From Polyangium spumosum (GTDB taxonomy: Bacteria > Myxococcota_A > Polyangia > Polyangiales > Polyangiaceae), in contig NZ_WJIE01000011.1 of assembly GCF_009649845.1 (NCBI RefSeq), forward strand, positions 93,533-157,532: a DNA stretch of 64,000 nucleotides. The letters are read 5' to 3'. This document shows, piece after piece, positions 53,630 to 62,366 of this stretch (positions are counted from its first letter, which is position 1; each line of letters starts with the position of its first letter). The notes beneath the pieces were generated by a model, which had not been told where the DNA came from, did no database searches, and saw only the letters and a program-made list of their open reading frames with translations. A program made the position numbers and the translations under genes.

Positions 53630-54136
53630 GTGAGACCGTCTGAAGTCACTGCGGCACTCCTGGAGCGTGCAGCGCTCGCAGATGGCGAATCTGCTCGGGC
53701 GTGCCTTTATGCAATTCTGGACGGCGCACGCGACAAGCGGATTGCGACACTACGCCGGACGCTGGGTGAAAGGGTTGAGAGTCTTTATGATGGGGAACAG
53801 GGACGCGACTTGGCCCCTTTCGGACCGTTTCTTGTAGAGTTGCAGCCAGGAAGCAAGGCAATCGGCGCTCTAGTGGATGCTGGCTGGGGTCTGTCTTGGA
53901 TGGTATTTCTGAATACGCCGTCCCTATTTGATGAGCTACGACGGCACCTTCGTCGATTCTTGGTGGTTCGCATGCCTGACCAACGCATTGCCTACTTTCG
54001 GTACTACGATCCAAGAGTTTTGCGATCATTTCTGCCGAGTTGCACACAGGAGGAACTGCAGGATTTTATGGGCCCTATACGTGCATTCTTGGTCGAATCT
54101 GCGAGCGGAGACGAGTTGCTCGAATTCGCAATATGA
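53630..54136 (+). CDS. DUF4123 adaptor protein (Tap/TEC-like)
   Basis: The 168-residue product is a full DUF4123 domain: CLYAILDGARDKRIATLRRTL, SLYDGEQGRDLAPFGPFLVEL, GWGLSWMVFLNTPSLFDELRRHLRRFL and IAYFRYYDPRVLRSFLPSC. The family escorts specific effectors to the cognate VgrG-PAAR tip. The start is GTG 53630. It resembles the DUF4123 half of the FHA fusion at 28.7 kb but lacks the FHA domain. Its position immediately before the Rhs gene implies that the Rhs toxin is its cargo. Confidence 0.88.
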   Translation: MRPSEVTAALLERAALADGESARACLYAILDGARDKRIATLRRTLGERVESLYDGEQGRDLAPFGPFLVELQPGSKAIGALVDAGWGLSWMVFLNTPSLFDELRRHLRRFLVVRMPDQRIAYFRYYDPRVLRSFLPSCTQEELQDFMGPIRAFLVESASGDELLEFAI

Positions 54137-54168
54137 ACGGCCACCAATAGTCCGAGCCTCGCTGAGAT

Positions 54169-56880
54169 ATGATTAGGATTAGACCTGAAGTATACGAAGC
54201 TCTACTGCGTGGCGCTGCCGAGACACGTGCAGAGCGAATAGTCGAAAGGCTGCGCAATGTGCCAGACATCGCCGTACAGCGGGCCTCGAGTAACGAGATT
54301 ACCATTCGCCAGCACAACGGCCGAGAGACCAACCTCTCCGTTGAACCTGACGGCTCTGCGGCCATCCTGGCGCTGCCTACGGGAAACACGATTGCCGTAC
54401 AAACCCACGACCATTCTCAAGTCGTGTCTATACATGACCGTGCTGCTCGGTTGTTTACTGTAGAGCATAACGCCAGAGGCATGGTGACTGGCATTTGTGA
54501 CTCCAATACCAACACCTACAGATTTGACTATGACGCGCAGGATCGGCTCGTCGCCGCTGTTTACCCAGACGAGTCGACGACACGTCTCGTGTATAATGAC
54601 TTAGGGAACTTGTCCACTGTCACAGATCGAACGGGTGCATCCACTCAGTACTCCTATCGTTCGGACGGTCGACTTCGATGCACAACGGATCCTCTCGGTC
54701 GCAAAACGGAATTCGAGATGGATCCGAGCGGGCAATTACTGAAGATTGATTTTCCTGACGCTTCCGCGTATACGTTTAGTACTGACGTCGACGGCTCAAC
54801 AAGACTTATGACGCTGCGAGATGGCAGCGTGGTGAGGCAAAGATTCTCGGGAGACTGTCTTGCTTCCGTGAGATGGGCGGATGGCTCATATGTTGAGTAC
54901 GAGTCAGACGCACACGGCAACGTGCTGCGCGCATCGACAGGAAGCGATGCCGCAACAGTGAGTTCTAAATTTGACTCCCAAGGGAACCGCGTCTCAGAAG
55001 CATCACAAAGCACTTCATGGTCATACGTATACGACATCGACGGTCGACTACGGAGTGTACAGAATGATCACGGCTACTTAGTGGATTACGCCTACGGTAT
55101 CCACGGAGAGCTGATAGACGTTCGAGTACAGGGAGAGCTCCTTTGCAAGATCTCGTATGAACCAGACCGTGGAAAAGTAGTTGTTCAGCGGGGTACTGCC
55201 ACCACGGAGTTGTTGACTCACAACGAGCAAGGGCGCGTCATTCGCTCCGAGCTTCTTGATGCCGATGGCTGGCGCGTATGGCAGTCGACGGTCGATTACG
55301 ACAATTGCGAACGTCTGGTGGCAACGTCTGAATCATGGGGAGAGTCTGGCCACCAGCGCTCTTCAAGGCAGATTGTGTGTGACCGTGAGGGTCGGGTACT
55401 GGGCGAACTCGACGGACATACTGGAGCAAGAGTGCGTGAATATGACTACGACGCCAAAGGAAATTTGATATACGACTGTGGCATCTACATTGATATCGGT
55501 ACCATGGACGAGCCATTGCGTCGCGGTGATCATCGCATCGACTACGACCCAAACGGCAACATCACGACCATCCCGTCCTCGAGCGGTCGAATATCTTGTA
55601 GCTACACCGCGGGTGGATTGCTCAAGGAAACCAGACTGCCTTGTGGCAAGGTCGTTGAATATCAGTACGACGCCCTCGGCAGACGGATCGCCAAGACTGA
55701 TGGGCAAAGGACGTGGCGATTCGGTTGGTCAGGCTATCAGCTCGTTCGGGAGGAGTTGCTCGAGGACGGTGAAGTTCGGTGGTCCCGGGAATACATTTAT
55801 TTGCCGGACGATTCGACGCCATTTGTTTTTCGCGAAAATGGATGCACCTATTGGATTCATACCGACGCGCGCGGCGCAGCCGCGCGCGTATTTGACGATA
55901 CGGGTGAGCTCGTTTGGGCAGCAGTATATGATTCGTTCGGCGTCCCAGAAGTACATATCGCAAAGATTCGCCAGCCGTGGCGGCTCGTGGGTCAGTACGA
56001 GGACGAAGAGACCGGCCTACACTACAATCTTGCCCGGTACTATTGTCCATGGTTACGGACCTACCTTTCACTCGATCCTCACTGGATGCGCTATGGAGCC
56101 ACAAACTATAGCTACGCTGCTAACGACCCGTGGAATCGTATCGATCCTTTAGGCACTTTCCCGCTCGTCGCAGTTCTGATCGGAGCGGCGGCTGGTGCTA
56201 TCATTGGTGGTGCTATAGCTTGGTACTGTCATGGCTCATGGCGCGACATCCTTGCAGCAGCTATCGGAGGAGCGATAGGTGGCGCCATATTCGCCTATGG
56301 TGCAGCAATGCTGGCCGCGGCTGGTACGGTTGGATTGCCACTATATGTCGGTCTTGCTAAATGGGGCTTCCTGTCTGGCTTTTCAGGAAGTCTTACCTCA
56401 GAGGTATTGGACAGTCGAGAAGGAATCTGTTGGGAGTGCGTAGGTATTAGCAGTATCGCTTCGGCAGTACTCGCCCCCCTGCTCTATGGAGCGGGTCAGT
56501 GGATCAGCCGGACGCGAGTAGGGCAGTGGTTGTCCGGCAAGTTGCGTATTGGTGGAGGAGCGCGCACGCCCAACGGAAATATACTGAAAAATCCGAAGTC
56601 GATTTGGGGCAAAAGTGCAGACGAGATCGCTGACGAACTTCGGAAGGCAGGATACAAGGTGAAGGTCGAGCAGTCGACCCGTGGCTCCAAGCTGTCGCAA
56701 CAGATCCGAGTTGAGGGACATCCGGAAATTACGAACATTGAGGTACACCCAGGAGGTGGGCGGCATGGTGGTTCATATTATAAGATATCGACATCAACGC
56801 AGGGGAAGATCAAGGTAGTCGATCCAAAAACGTACATCCCTGATCCGAAAGATAAATCGAAAATCATACACTATCCATGA
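54169..56880 (+). CDS. Rhs-repeat polymorphic toxin
   Basis: The 903-residue protein has many YD/RHS repeats (YRFDYDAQDRLVAAVYPD, YNDLGNLSTVTDRTG, YDYDAKGNLIYD) forming a shell, and a C-terminal core: YWIHTDARGAAARVFDDTGE, GQYEDEETGLHYNLARYY and the DPLG cleavage-type end at ~663. A ~110-residue hydrophobic, Gly-rich segment follows (AVLIGAAAGAIIGGAIAW), possibly for membrane entry, and then a ~100-residue toxin tip (KSIWGKSADEIADELRKAGY, STRGSKLSQQIRV, HPGGGRHGGSYYKIST) with His/Lys residues typical of small RNase toxins. The tip recalls Ntox-type nucleases, but I cannot name it safely. GC is clearly lower than in the surroundings, a sign of transfer. It overlaps the immunity gene (ATGA). 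Confidence 0.9.
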   Translation: MIRIRPEVYEALLRGAAETRAERIVERLRNVPDIAVQRASSNEITIRQHNGRETNLSVEPDGSAAILALPTGNTIAVQTHDHSQVVSIHDRAARLFTVEHNARGMVTGICDSNTNTYRFDYDAQDRLVAAVYPDESTTRLVYNDLGNLSTVTDRTGASTQYSYRSDGRLRCTTDPLGRKTEFEMDPSGQLLKIDFPDASAYTFSTDVDGSTRLMTLRDGSVVRQRFSGDCLASVRWADGSYVEYESDAHGNVLRASTGSDAATVSSKFDSQGNRVSEASQSTSWSYVYDIDGRLRSVQNDHGYLVDYAYGIHGELIDVRVQGELLCKISYEPDRGKVVVQRGTATTELLTHNEQGRVIRSELLDADGWRVWQSTVDYDNCERLVATSESWGESGHQRSSRQIVCDREGRVLGELDGHTGARVREYDYDAKGNLIYDCGIYIDIGTMDEPLRRGDHRIDYDPNGNITTIPSSSGRISCSYTAGGLLKETRLPCGKVVEYQYDALGRRIAKTDGQRTWRFGWSGYQLVREELLEDGEVRWSREYIYLPDDSTPFVFRENGCTYWIHTDARGAAARVFDDTGELVWAAVYDSFGVPEVHIAKIRQPWRLVGQYEDEETGLHYNLARYYCPWLRTYLSLDPHWMRYGATNYSYAANDPWNRIDPLGTFPLVAVLIGAAAGAIIGGAIAWYCHGSWRDILAAAIGGAIGGAIFAYGAAMLAAAGTVGLPLYVGLAKWGFLSGFSGSLTSEVLDSREGICWECVGISSIASAVLAPLLYGAGQWISRTRVGQWLSGKLRIGGGARTPNGNILKNPKSIWGKSADEIADELRKAGYKVKVEQSTRGSKLSQQIRVEGHPEITNIEVHPGGGRHGGSYYKISTSTQGKIKVVDPKTYIPDPKDKSKIIHYP

Positions 56881-57554
56881 GGCGCATAGCAATGCCCAAG
56901 CTTATCGTTGTCAGCGGCATCGCCACGGCACCCAGTCGCGATAGATTCGGACAACTGCCTTGCGACTCGGTGCTCATTGTGGAGAGCCCAACCGCAAGAA
57001 CTGATGACCTTGCGATGTCAGCCATTGATCTCACCGCCTACGTTGGGAGAGAAGCAGCAGTTCTTATCGAAAGTCAGCACCTAGCCCCGAAGAGGGTGCT
57101 TGTGCGCGATCACCAACTCGAAAACGATGAGTTGGTTATAGCGCTACAGCGACACAATGTGTCAGTAATCGCACTAAACACAGAGATCGATTACGACACC
57201 GATGTCTCATGGATTGAATCGAGGCTCGATTGGGCTGCGAGTCGCGTTACGATCGAGTGGTTCGTGCTGGACGTCTTCTGCGGCGTACAGGACTCCTGGA
57301 GCGAGCTATTTAGCGTGAGACCTGACGAGTTCTCGCCCGCGGATTTGGAGAGCCTCTGCATGAGGTTCCCAATACTCTTGTCGGCGGACGTCACGTTGGA
57401 CAACTGTCTGAGTGTCTTCTCATTCCCAGGGTCACGTGGACTGCTTCTTACATGCGATGAGGTTTCTCCACTCCTGCCTCCTGAGCGGCATGCCGTAACC
57501 GCCGGCACAGCTTATGCGGTAGTAACAACATTGATGGCAGTCAGCGAGTATTGA
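56877..57554 (+). CDS. Putative immunity protein for the Rhs toxin
   Basis: This 225-residue protein matches no family I know. Its ATG overlaps the stop of the Rhs gene (ATGA), the classic place of an immunity gene, and it has the same low GC. It is soluble and mixed alpha/beta, rich in acidic residues (DSWSELFSVRPDEFSPADLESL), as expected for a protein that neutralises a basic nuclease. Assignment is by position. The 131-bp gap that follows carries no gene. Confidence 0.65.
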   Translation: MRRIAMPKLIVVSGIATAPSRDRFGQLPCDSVLIVESPTARTDDLAMSAIDLTAYVGREAAVLIESQHLAPKRVLVRDHQLENDELVIALQRHNVSVIALNTEIDYDTDVSWIESRLDWAASRVTIEWFVLDVFCGVQDSWSELFSVRPDEFSPADLESLCMRFPILLSADVTLDNCLSVFSFPGSRGLLLTCDEVSPLLPPERHAVTAGTAYAVVTTLMAVSEY

Positions 57555-57685
57555 ACGATTCGCCCACTGGAAGTCCACATGGGTCAGTTCTGCACGAGGG
57601 AGTAGGATCATTGAGGCTGAATGTTCTGCCCGGCAAAGGCATTCGACGTGGATGGGTGGCAAGTTGACGAAGGGAGTGAGGGGCC

Positions 57686-58315
57686 ATGAGCAATTTACGC
57701 GAAGTCCTCATCACCGTTTCGAGCCTTCAGACCAGCGACCGTTACCTTGCAAAGTCGTATCCCGACAAGGATTACGACAACAACGGATTGCACGAGCTTT
57801 ACGAGGTGCCAGTTTACAAAGTATTTCTTGACGGAACGGATGCTGATGGTAAGCCCCAGCGAAGAGAGTGGACTGCTCTCCGCTTCATGCCGTACTGGAA
57901 CGATCCCAAGATGCCTGAACCGGGCCACGAGGCGGATACAAAGGGATGGGTCAATTCCGGAATCCATTTCCACAAGAAGCAGCACGTGTTGCACTACAAT
58001 CCGCACTACACCGTTCGCAATACAACGTCAGCGTTCTTCGGTTCCATTAAGGTTCGCAAACATTTCCTAATTCATGCCGGCCCCGTGAGTCTGGCAAACA
58101 TTGGCTGGGGTTCAGCGGGGTGCGTGGAAATCATCGGCAGCTTCGACGAATTTCGATTGCATCTTATACAGATGGCTGGCTCCAGTCAAACAGATATCAC
58201 CGCTGGAATGCTGGAGATTGTTGCGGCGAGGAAGTTGCTCGTTCAATACGACATGGCAACCCCGCCAAATATTAAGTCCGCGCTTCGCGGCGAGATTATG
58301 CCTCGACGGAGTTAG
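57686..58315 (+). CDS. L,D-transpeptidase-like (YkuD-type) protein
   Basis: In this 209-residue protein, HFLIHAGP (His130) and GWGSAGCVEI (Cys146) match the His and catalytic Cys motif of YkuD L,D-transpeptidases, which usually read HG...SHGC; here Ala replaces the second His. There is no signal peptide or LysM domain, so it is not an ordinary periplasmic enzyme. Its place in the low-GC toxin cassette suggests a T6SS effector acting on peptidoglycan; an alternative is an amidase-type family. The start at ATG 57686 has GGGAG and GAGGGG upstream. It converges with the following DUF2169 gene. Confidence 0.7.
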   Translation: MSNLREVLITVSSLQTSDRYLAKSYPDKDYDNNGLHELYEVPVYKVFLDGTDADGKPQRREWTALRFMPYWNDPKMPEPGHEADTKGWVNSGIHFHKKQHVLHYNPHYTVRNTTSAFFGSIKVRKHFLIHAGPVSLANIGWGSAGCVEIIGSFDEFRLHLIQMAGSSQTDITAGMLEIVAARKLLVQYDMATPPNIKSALRGEIMPRRS

Positions 58316-58343
58316 TGACGAGCTAATGGGGCGTATCTCCCGT

Positions 58344-60926
58344 TCACACCCTCCTCATCGTTAGCGCCACTGCCCTCCCCACCCCCACCCCCCTCACCGC
58401 TACCTCCTGCCCCTCGTACTGCTCTACCCTCCCTCTGACCTCTCCCACCATCCTCACTGCAAACCGCTGAAACGCCGGCAGTTCCTGCCCCAGCGCCTCC
58501 GGCAAATACACCGGCACCCCACCCTGCACCCCCGGCACGTGCAACAAGCTCCGGATACATGTCTTCCCGAGCACCGTCCTCTTCTGATACGCCCGCTGCT
58601 CGAGCAACATCCTCTCCGTGTGCCCCTCCAGATACCTCGGCGGTAACACCCGGTTTCCGCGCCCGAACACCTCCTTCAACTTCGCTGTCAGCCCCTCCGC
58701 AATCCCACTCGCCCCCTTCAACCAGGGCGTCTTTAACAGTTCCTCCGTCGTATCGAGCTGCTCCTTGAGCGCTTTGTCTCCACTGGCGAGCGGCGCCAGA
58801 GCGGCCATGTTCGCCTTCAAAGTCTCCAACTCGTCGAACGGGAACTCAAGATCTCCTGCCACCAGTACCAGCGGCGGCACGAATGTTCCGTCCTCCGTGA
58901 CCGCGTTCGCAAGTGCCGCCTGGATTCCCGCCATGTCCACCGCGTCACCACGAGCGAGTAGCCCCGCCACGTCACGTCGGTCCCGCGCCTCTTGCCTCTT
59001 TTCCGGCGGCGAATCCCCGGAGAGCTCGTCCTCGAACGCCTTCCCCTTGATCTGTCCGAGGACCTCTTTCCACCCCGGCTGCCGTCGGATCCGTGGCAGC
59101 GCGGCCGGATCGTACCAAAGCAGCTCGATCACCGCTTTGGGAGGTGACACGGGCGCGGTCGACGCGTACGCCTTCTTGTCCCCGCCATCCTTCGGCTTCG
59201 CCGCCGCCGCAGCAGCATCCGAGGCCGCGGCAGCGCCCGAAAGGACCGGATTCGGAGACAGGGGCGGCCCCTTGCTCCCATCGCCGCTCGTCGCCCCCAC
59301 CGGCTTCCAGCCCCGCTTCGCTGCCGCCTCATCGACGACCGCCGGCGGCGCGACCTCCGGCTTTGCCGCCGTCATCGCCAGCGCGGGAGGAGCCTCCTTT
59401 GCCTTCGGCGCTTCACTTTGCGCCTGCGCCATCATTTGACCGAGGGTCGGGGCAGGTGTGGTCTCCTTCGCGCCAGCGCTCCACGCACTGGGCCCAATGG
59501 GTGGCGCAATCGCATCCACCACCGGCGGCCTCGTCACCATCGGCGGCGGCGCCACGGGCGGCGGTGGATTCACCACCGGCGGCGTAGGCGGCACAGGAGG
59601 TGCGACCGCTGGTATGGCCGGCGCCGACGGCTTCCTCATCGGCACGTACATCGTTGAATCCGCCGAGACAGGTGGGGGGGCCGGCTCGCCCGATCGCAAT
59701 GCCGCCAATCCCCCGGGGTTCCCGAACGGCAAGCTCGGATCGGCCGCTCTCGATTCCGGCGCCGTTGCTGCCGGAGGTTGCGGCTTATCCTGCCCCAGAA
59801 ACGGCATGACCGGCGCCAGTGCCCTGGAGAGATCAAACCCAGGCGCCAGCGTCATGCTAGCGAGGTCGTCCTCATCCGCGCCTCCCGCTGCCGCTCCCTT
59901 TACCGCCGCGGGGGGGATGGTCTTCAGCAGGTCCTCGTCGTCGAGCTCCTCGACCACCTCCCCATCGAGGGTCACCACGATCCGCCCCGCCTCCGCAGCG
60001 TGCCGTAGCCCAATCATGCCCCGCCAAACCACGACGCATACTCCGCGATCCGTGTCAATCCACAGAGTGTCGGCCACGAGCTTCACGCTCTCCCGCTCGC
60101 CAGTCGCCCGCTCTACGCTTACCTTCGGCGATATCCCGGGTAAGCTCGTCACCAGCCTCGGATGCTCCGGATGCAAATTTTCCAGGACAAGTCGCTCGTT
60201 TGGCCGGATTTCCACCAGTTGCTGATCACGAGGTGCAGCCTGGAAATACCCATAATCAGGTAATTGAGGCAATGGTCGCGTCTCCCACCCAGGCGACGCG
60301 AACGCCCCCGCCAGCGGCCCGAGCTTCGCCACCCGGCTCGGCCAGCCTCCCCCAATCGGCGCGAAACACACCGGCACGAACGTGTCCGAACGCTGCGACA
60401 CGAATATCCCCGGCGGCTGAAGGTTCGGGATCGCGATCATGCCGAACGAGTTCGGCGGTGCGTCGAAGCGCACTCCCACCGGATTGTTCGTCTCCGGCCC
60501 GCCCGCGGCCCGCTCCCATCGCAGAGGCATCTTGACGAACCGCTGCCCCTCGAGAAGCTGCCCATCCTGCGCTCGGAACACGCGATCGCACCACACTTCG
60601 ATCGACTTATCGAGCTCGCCCACCACGAGCCGCACCGGCAGCGATCGCACCGGCTGCTTTTCCGGCGCATACGCGTGCCCCACGAGCATCACGTCGGCCC
60701 GCGCCTTGTAGGGAACCTTGTCGCTCGCGACGCGCACGCTCCGCGTCGGGTCGTCGTCCCAGAACTCGTCTTCCTCGACGGCCCCGTCCTGCTCCTTCGC
60801 GAGCACCGACTCACCCGGCGTGAGCTGAAACGTCGCTTTGACGACGACCGTCTGCGCGGTCGCTCCCGCGCTCGTTTGCCAGACGAATCCCCACGCCGAA
60901 AGCGGGCAAGTCGAAACGACATCCAT
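58344..60926 (-). CDS. DUF2169 protein, long form
   Basis: The 860-residue protein has an N-terminal DUF2169 (LSAWGFVWQTSAGATAQTVVVKATFQL; ADVMLVGHAYAPEKQPVRS; MPLRWERAAGGP; GYFQAAPRDQQLVEI; LENLHPEHPRLVTSLPG; IDTDRGVCVVVWRGMIGL). A ~230-residue Pro/Ala linker follows, then a C-terminal domain from VIELLWYDPAALPRIRRQPGWKEVL to GVGVGRAVAL that is shared with the DUF2169 protein at 25.8 kb. The two end domains align in order, including LEQRAYQKRTVLG against LEQRAYQRRMVFG. It is the probable adaptor for a cargo of the third island, though encoded on the opposite strand. The start is ATG 60926. Confidence 0.87.
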   Translation of the reverse strand: MDVVSTCPLSAWGFVWQTSAGATAQTVVVKATFQLTPGESVLAKEQDGAVEEDEFWDDDPTRSVRVASDKVPYKARADVMLVGHAYAPEKQPVRSLPVRLVVGELDKSIEVWCDRVFRAQDGQLLEGQRFVKMPLRWERAAGGPETNNPVGVRFDAPPNSFGMIAIPNLQPPGIFVSQRSDTFVPVCFAPIGGGWPSRVAKLGPLAGAFASPGWETRPLPQLPDYGYFQAAPRDQQLVEIRPNERLVLENLHPEHPRLVTSLPGISPKVSVERATGERESVKLVADTLWIDTDRGVCVVVWRGMIGLRHAAEAGRIVVTLDGEVVEELDDEDLLKTIPPAAVKGAAAGGADEDDLASMTLAPGFDLSRALAPVMPFLGQDKPQPPAATAPESRAADPSLPFGNPGGLAALRSGEPAPPPVSADSTMYVPMRKPSAPAIPAVAPPVPPTPPVVNPPPPVAPPPMVTRPPVVDAIAPPIGPSAWSAGAKETTPAPTLGQMMAQAQSEAPKAKEAPPALAMTAAKPEVAPPAVVDEAAAKRGWKPVGATSGDGSKGPPLSPNPVLSGAAAASDAAAAAAKPKDGGDKKAYASTAPVSPPKAVIELLWYDPAALPRIRRQPGWKEVLGQIKGKAFEDELSGDSPPEKRQEARDRRDVAGLLARGDAVDMAGIQAALANAVTEDGTFVPPLVLVAGDLEFPFDELETLKANMAALAPLASGDKALKEQLDTTEELLKTPWLKGASGIAEGLTAKLKEVFGRGNRVLPPRYLEGHTERMLLEQRAYQKRTVLGKTCIRSLLHVPGVQGGVPVYLPEALGQELPAFQRFAVRMVGEVRGRVEQYEGQEVAVRGVGVGRAVALTMRRV

Positions 60927-61166
60927 CCTTGTCAACCTACCAGCCTCGCTCGCCGACGGTAAGCACCATCCTGCACGCCAGACCACTCCAGTCGCTCCCG
61001 TCCGCTCGCACCCTCTCCGAGGAAGTGAAGGCTGCACCCGGCCAGGTCTTCCAGGTGCTCTTCCTTCCGTTTCTGGGCCGCAGTGTGTTATGAGCGAGGT
61101 TCCACAGTCCGAACGTCGGCGGGCCCGGGGGGCTCTCGGCGTCGGGGTTCTACACGTGAGCCGAGA

Positions 61167-62354
61167 ATGACCTTCATCATCGTCGGGATCATCGTCGCAG
61201 CCCTCGTGGTGTTCCTCATCGTCCTCGGCCTTCGCGCGTCGAAGCTCAACGAGGAACTCGAGCAGATCGAGGGCAAGTACGAAGCCGCGCAGCTCGAGAT
61301 CGGCACGCTGAAGTCACGCGTCGCCACGCTCGAAGCCGAGGACCAGAAGAAGGTCGGTTGGCTCGACGGCATGGAGGAAGAGCTCAACTGGACCAAGGTC
61401 GAGCTCGAGAAGCGGCCCAAGATCGAGAGCAAGGTCTACCGGATCCTGACGCTCGGCATGAAGGCCACCGGCAAGACGTCGCTCACGCTCAAGTGGTCGA
61501 ACCCGCTCACCGATCTCGGCACGATCGAAGGCACGAAGATCGAGCGCTACCAACGCAGCGTGAGCCACGTGCGCGAGAAGGACAAGCTCGTCGAGCACGT
61601 CTTCGAGGTGCACGACTGGGGCGGCGAGCACATCGTCGACGCGCTGCAAGAGCTCATCGTGGAGGAGATCCACGGGCTCTTGATCGTCGTCGATCTCGGC
61701 GGGAAGGACGCGCAGGAGGTGGACATGGCGCGCGTCACCGAGCAGCTCGAGGAGTTCCAGCCGCAGGCGTTGCGCTACTTCTTCAGCCCGAAGACGGTGG
61801 CTTCGTGCAAGACCGTCGTGCTCTTCATCAACAAGAGCGACCTCATCGCCGGCACGCCTGCGCAGGTCGAGGAACACGCCAAGCAGCTCTATCAGCCGCT
61901 CATCGACAGCCTCCAGAAGTTCTCGATGAAGATCGACGTGAAGGTGTTCGTCGGGTCCGCGAGCTACGGGCACTCGACGCACATGCTCTTCTCGCACTTC
62001 GTCGAGAGGATCCTGCCGAAGAACGCGTACGACTCGCAGCTCCTCCAGCGCATCAAGCAAGAGCTTCGCGCGCCGAGGCTGAACTTCGCGCCGCCTGCGC
62101 TACCACCGCAAGCGCCACCCGCGCTACCTCCACAGGCGGCACCTGCGCCTCAGTTCCAGCCGCCGCCCATGCCGAACGCGGCTCCCGCGGCGCAGCCGAC
62201 ATCAACGAATGGTACTGGCCTCGGGTTCGGTGCGTTGCCTGCGCGTCCAGCTTTCCAGCGAGCCACGATGAAGATGCCGGATGGTGGCTCGCAGGCTCCC
62301 AGTGACACGACAACACCCTTGCCTGGTCATTTGACGCCGCCGCGCAAGGCGTGA
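61167..62354 (+). CDS. Membrane-anchored coiled-coil small GTPase
   Basis: This 395-residue protein has an N-terminal transmembrane helix (TFIIVGIIVAALVVFLIVLGL), a coiled coil (~25-80) and a Ras-like GTPase domain (~90-300): P-loop GMKATGKTS (97-105), switch II DWGGEH, NKSD for base recognition and a SAS G5 motif. The C-terminus (~305-395) is Pro/Ala-rich and disordered. The orientation places the GTPase in the cytoplasm. The G3 box is D-W-G-G instead of the common D-x-x-G-Q. It is followed 12 bp later by a second membrane protein, probably its partner. Start ATG 61167. Confidence 0.85.
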   Translation: MTFIIVGIIVAALVVFLIVLGLRASKLNEELEQIEGKYEAAQLEIGTLKSRVATLEAEDQKKVGWLDGMEEELNWTKVELEKRPKIESKVYRILTLGMKATGKTSLTLKWSNPLTDLGTIEGTKIERYQRSVSHVREKDKLVEHVFEVHDWGGEHIVDALQELIVEEIHGLLIVVDLGGKDAQEVDMARVTEQLEEFQPQALRYFFSPKTVASCKTVVLFINKSDLIAGTPAQVEEHAKQLYQPLIDSLQKFSMKIDVKVFVGSASYGHSTHMLFSHFVERILPKNAYDSQLLQRIKQELRAPRLNFAPPALPPQAPPALPPQAAPAPQFQPPPMPNAAPAAQPTSTNGTGLGFGALPARPAFQRATMKMPDGGSQAPSDTTTPLPGHLTPPRKA

Positions 62355-62366
62355 GACGAGGGCCTC

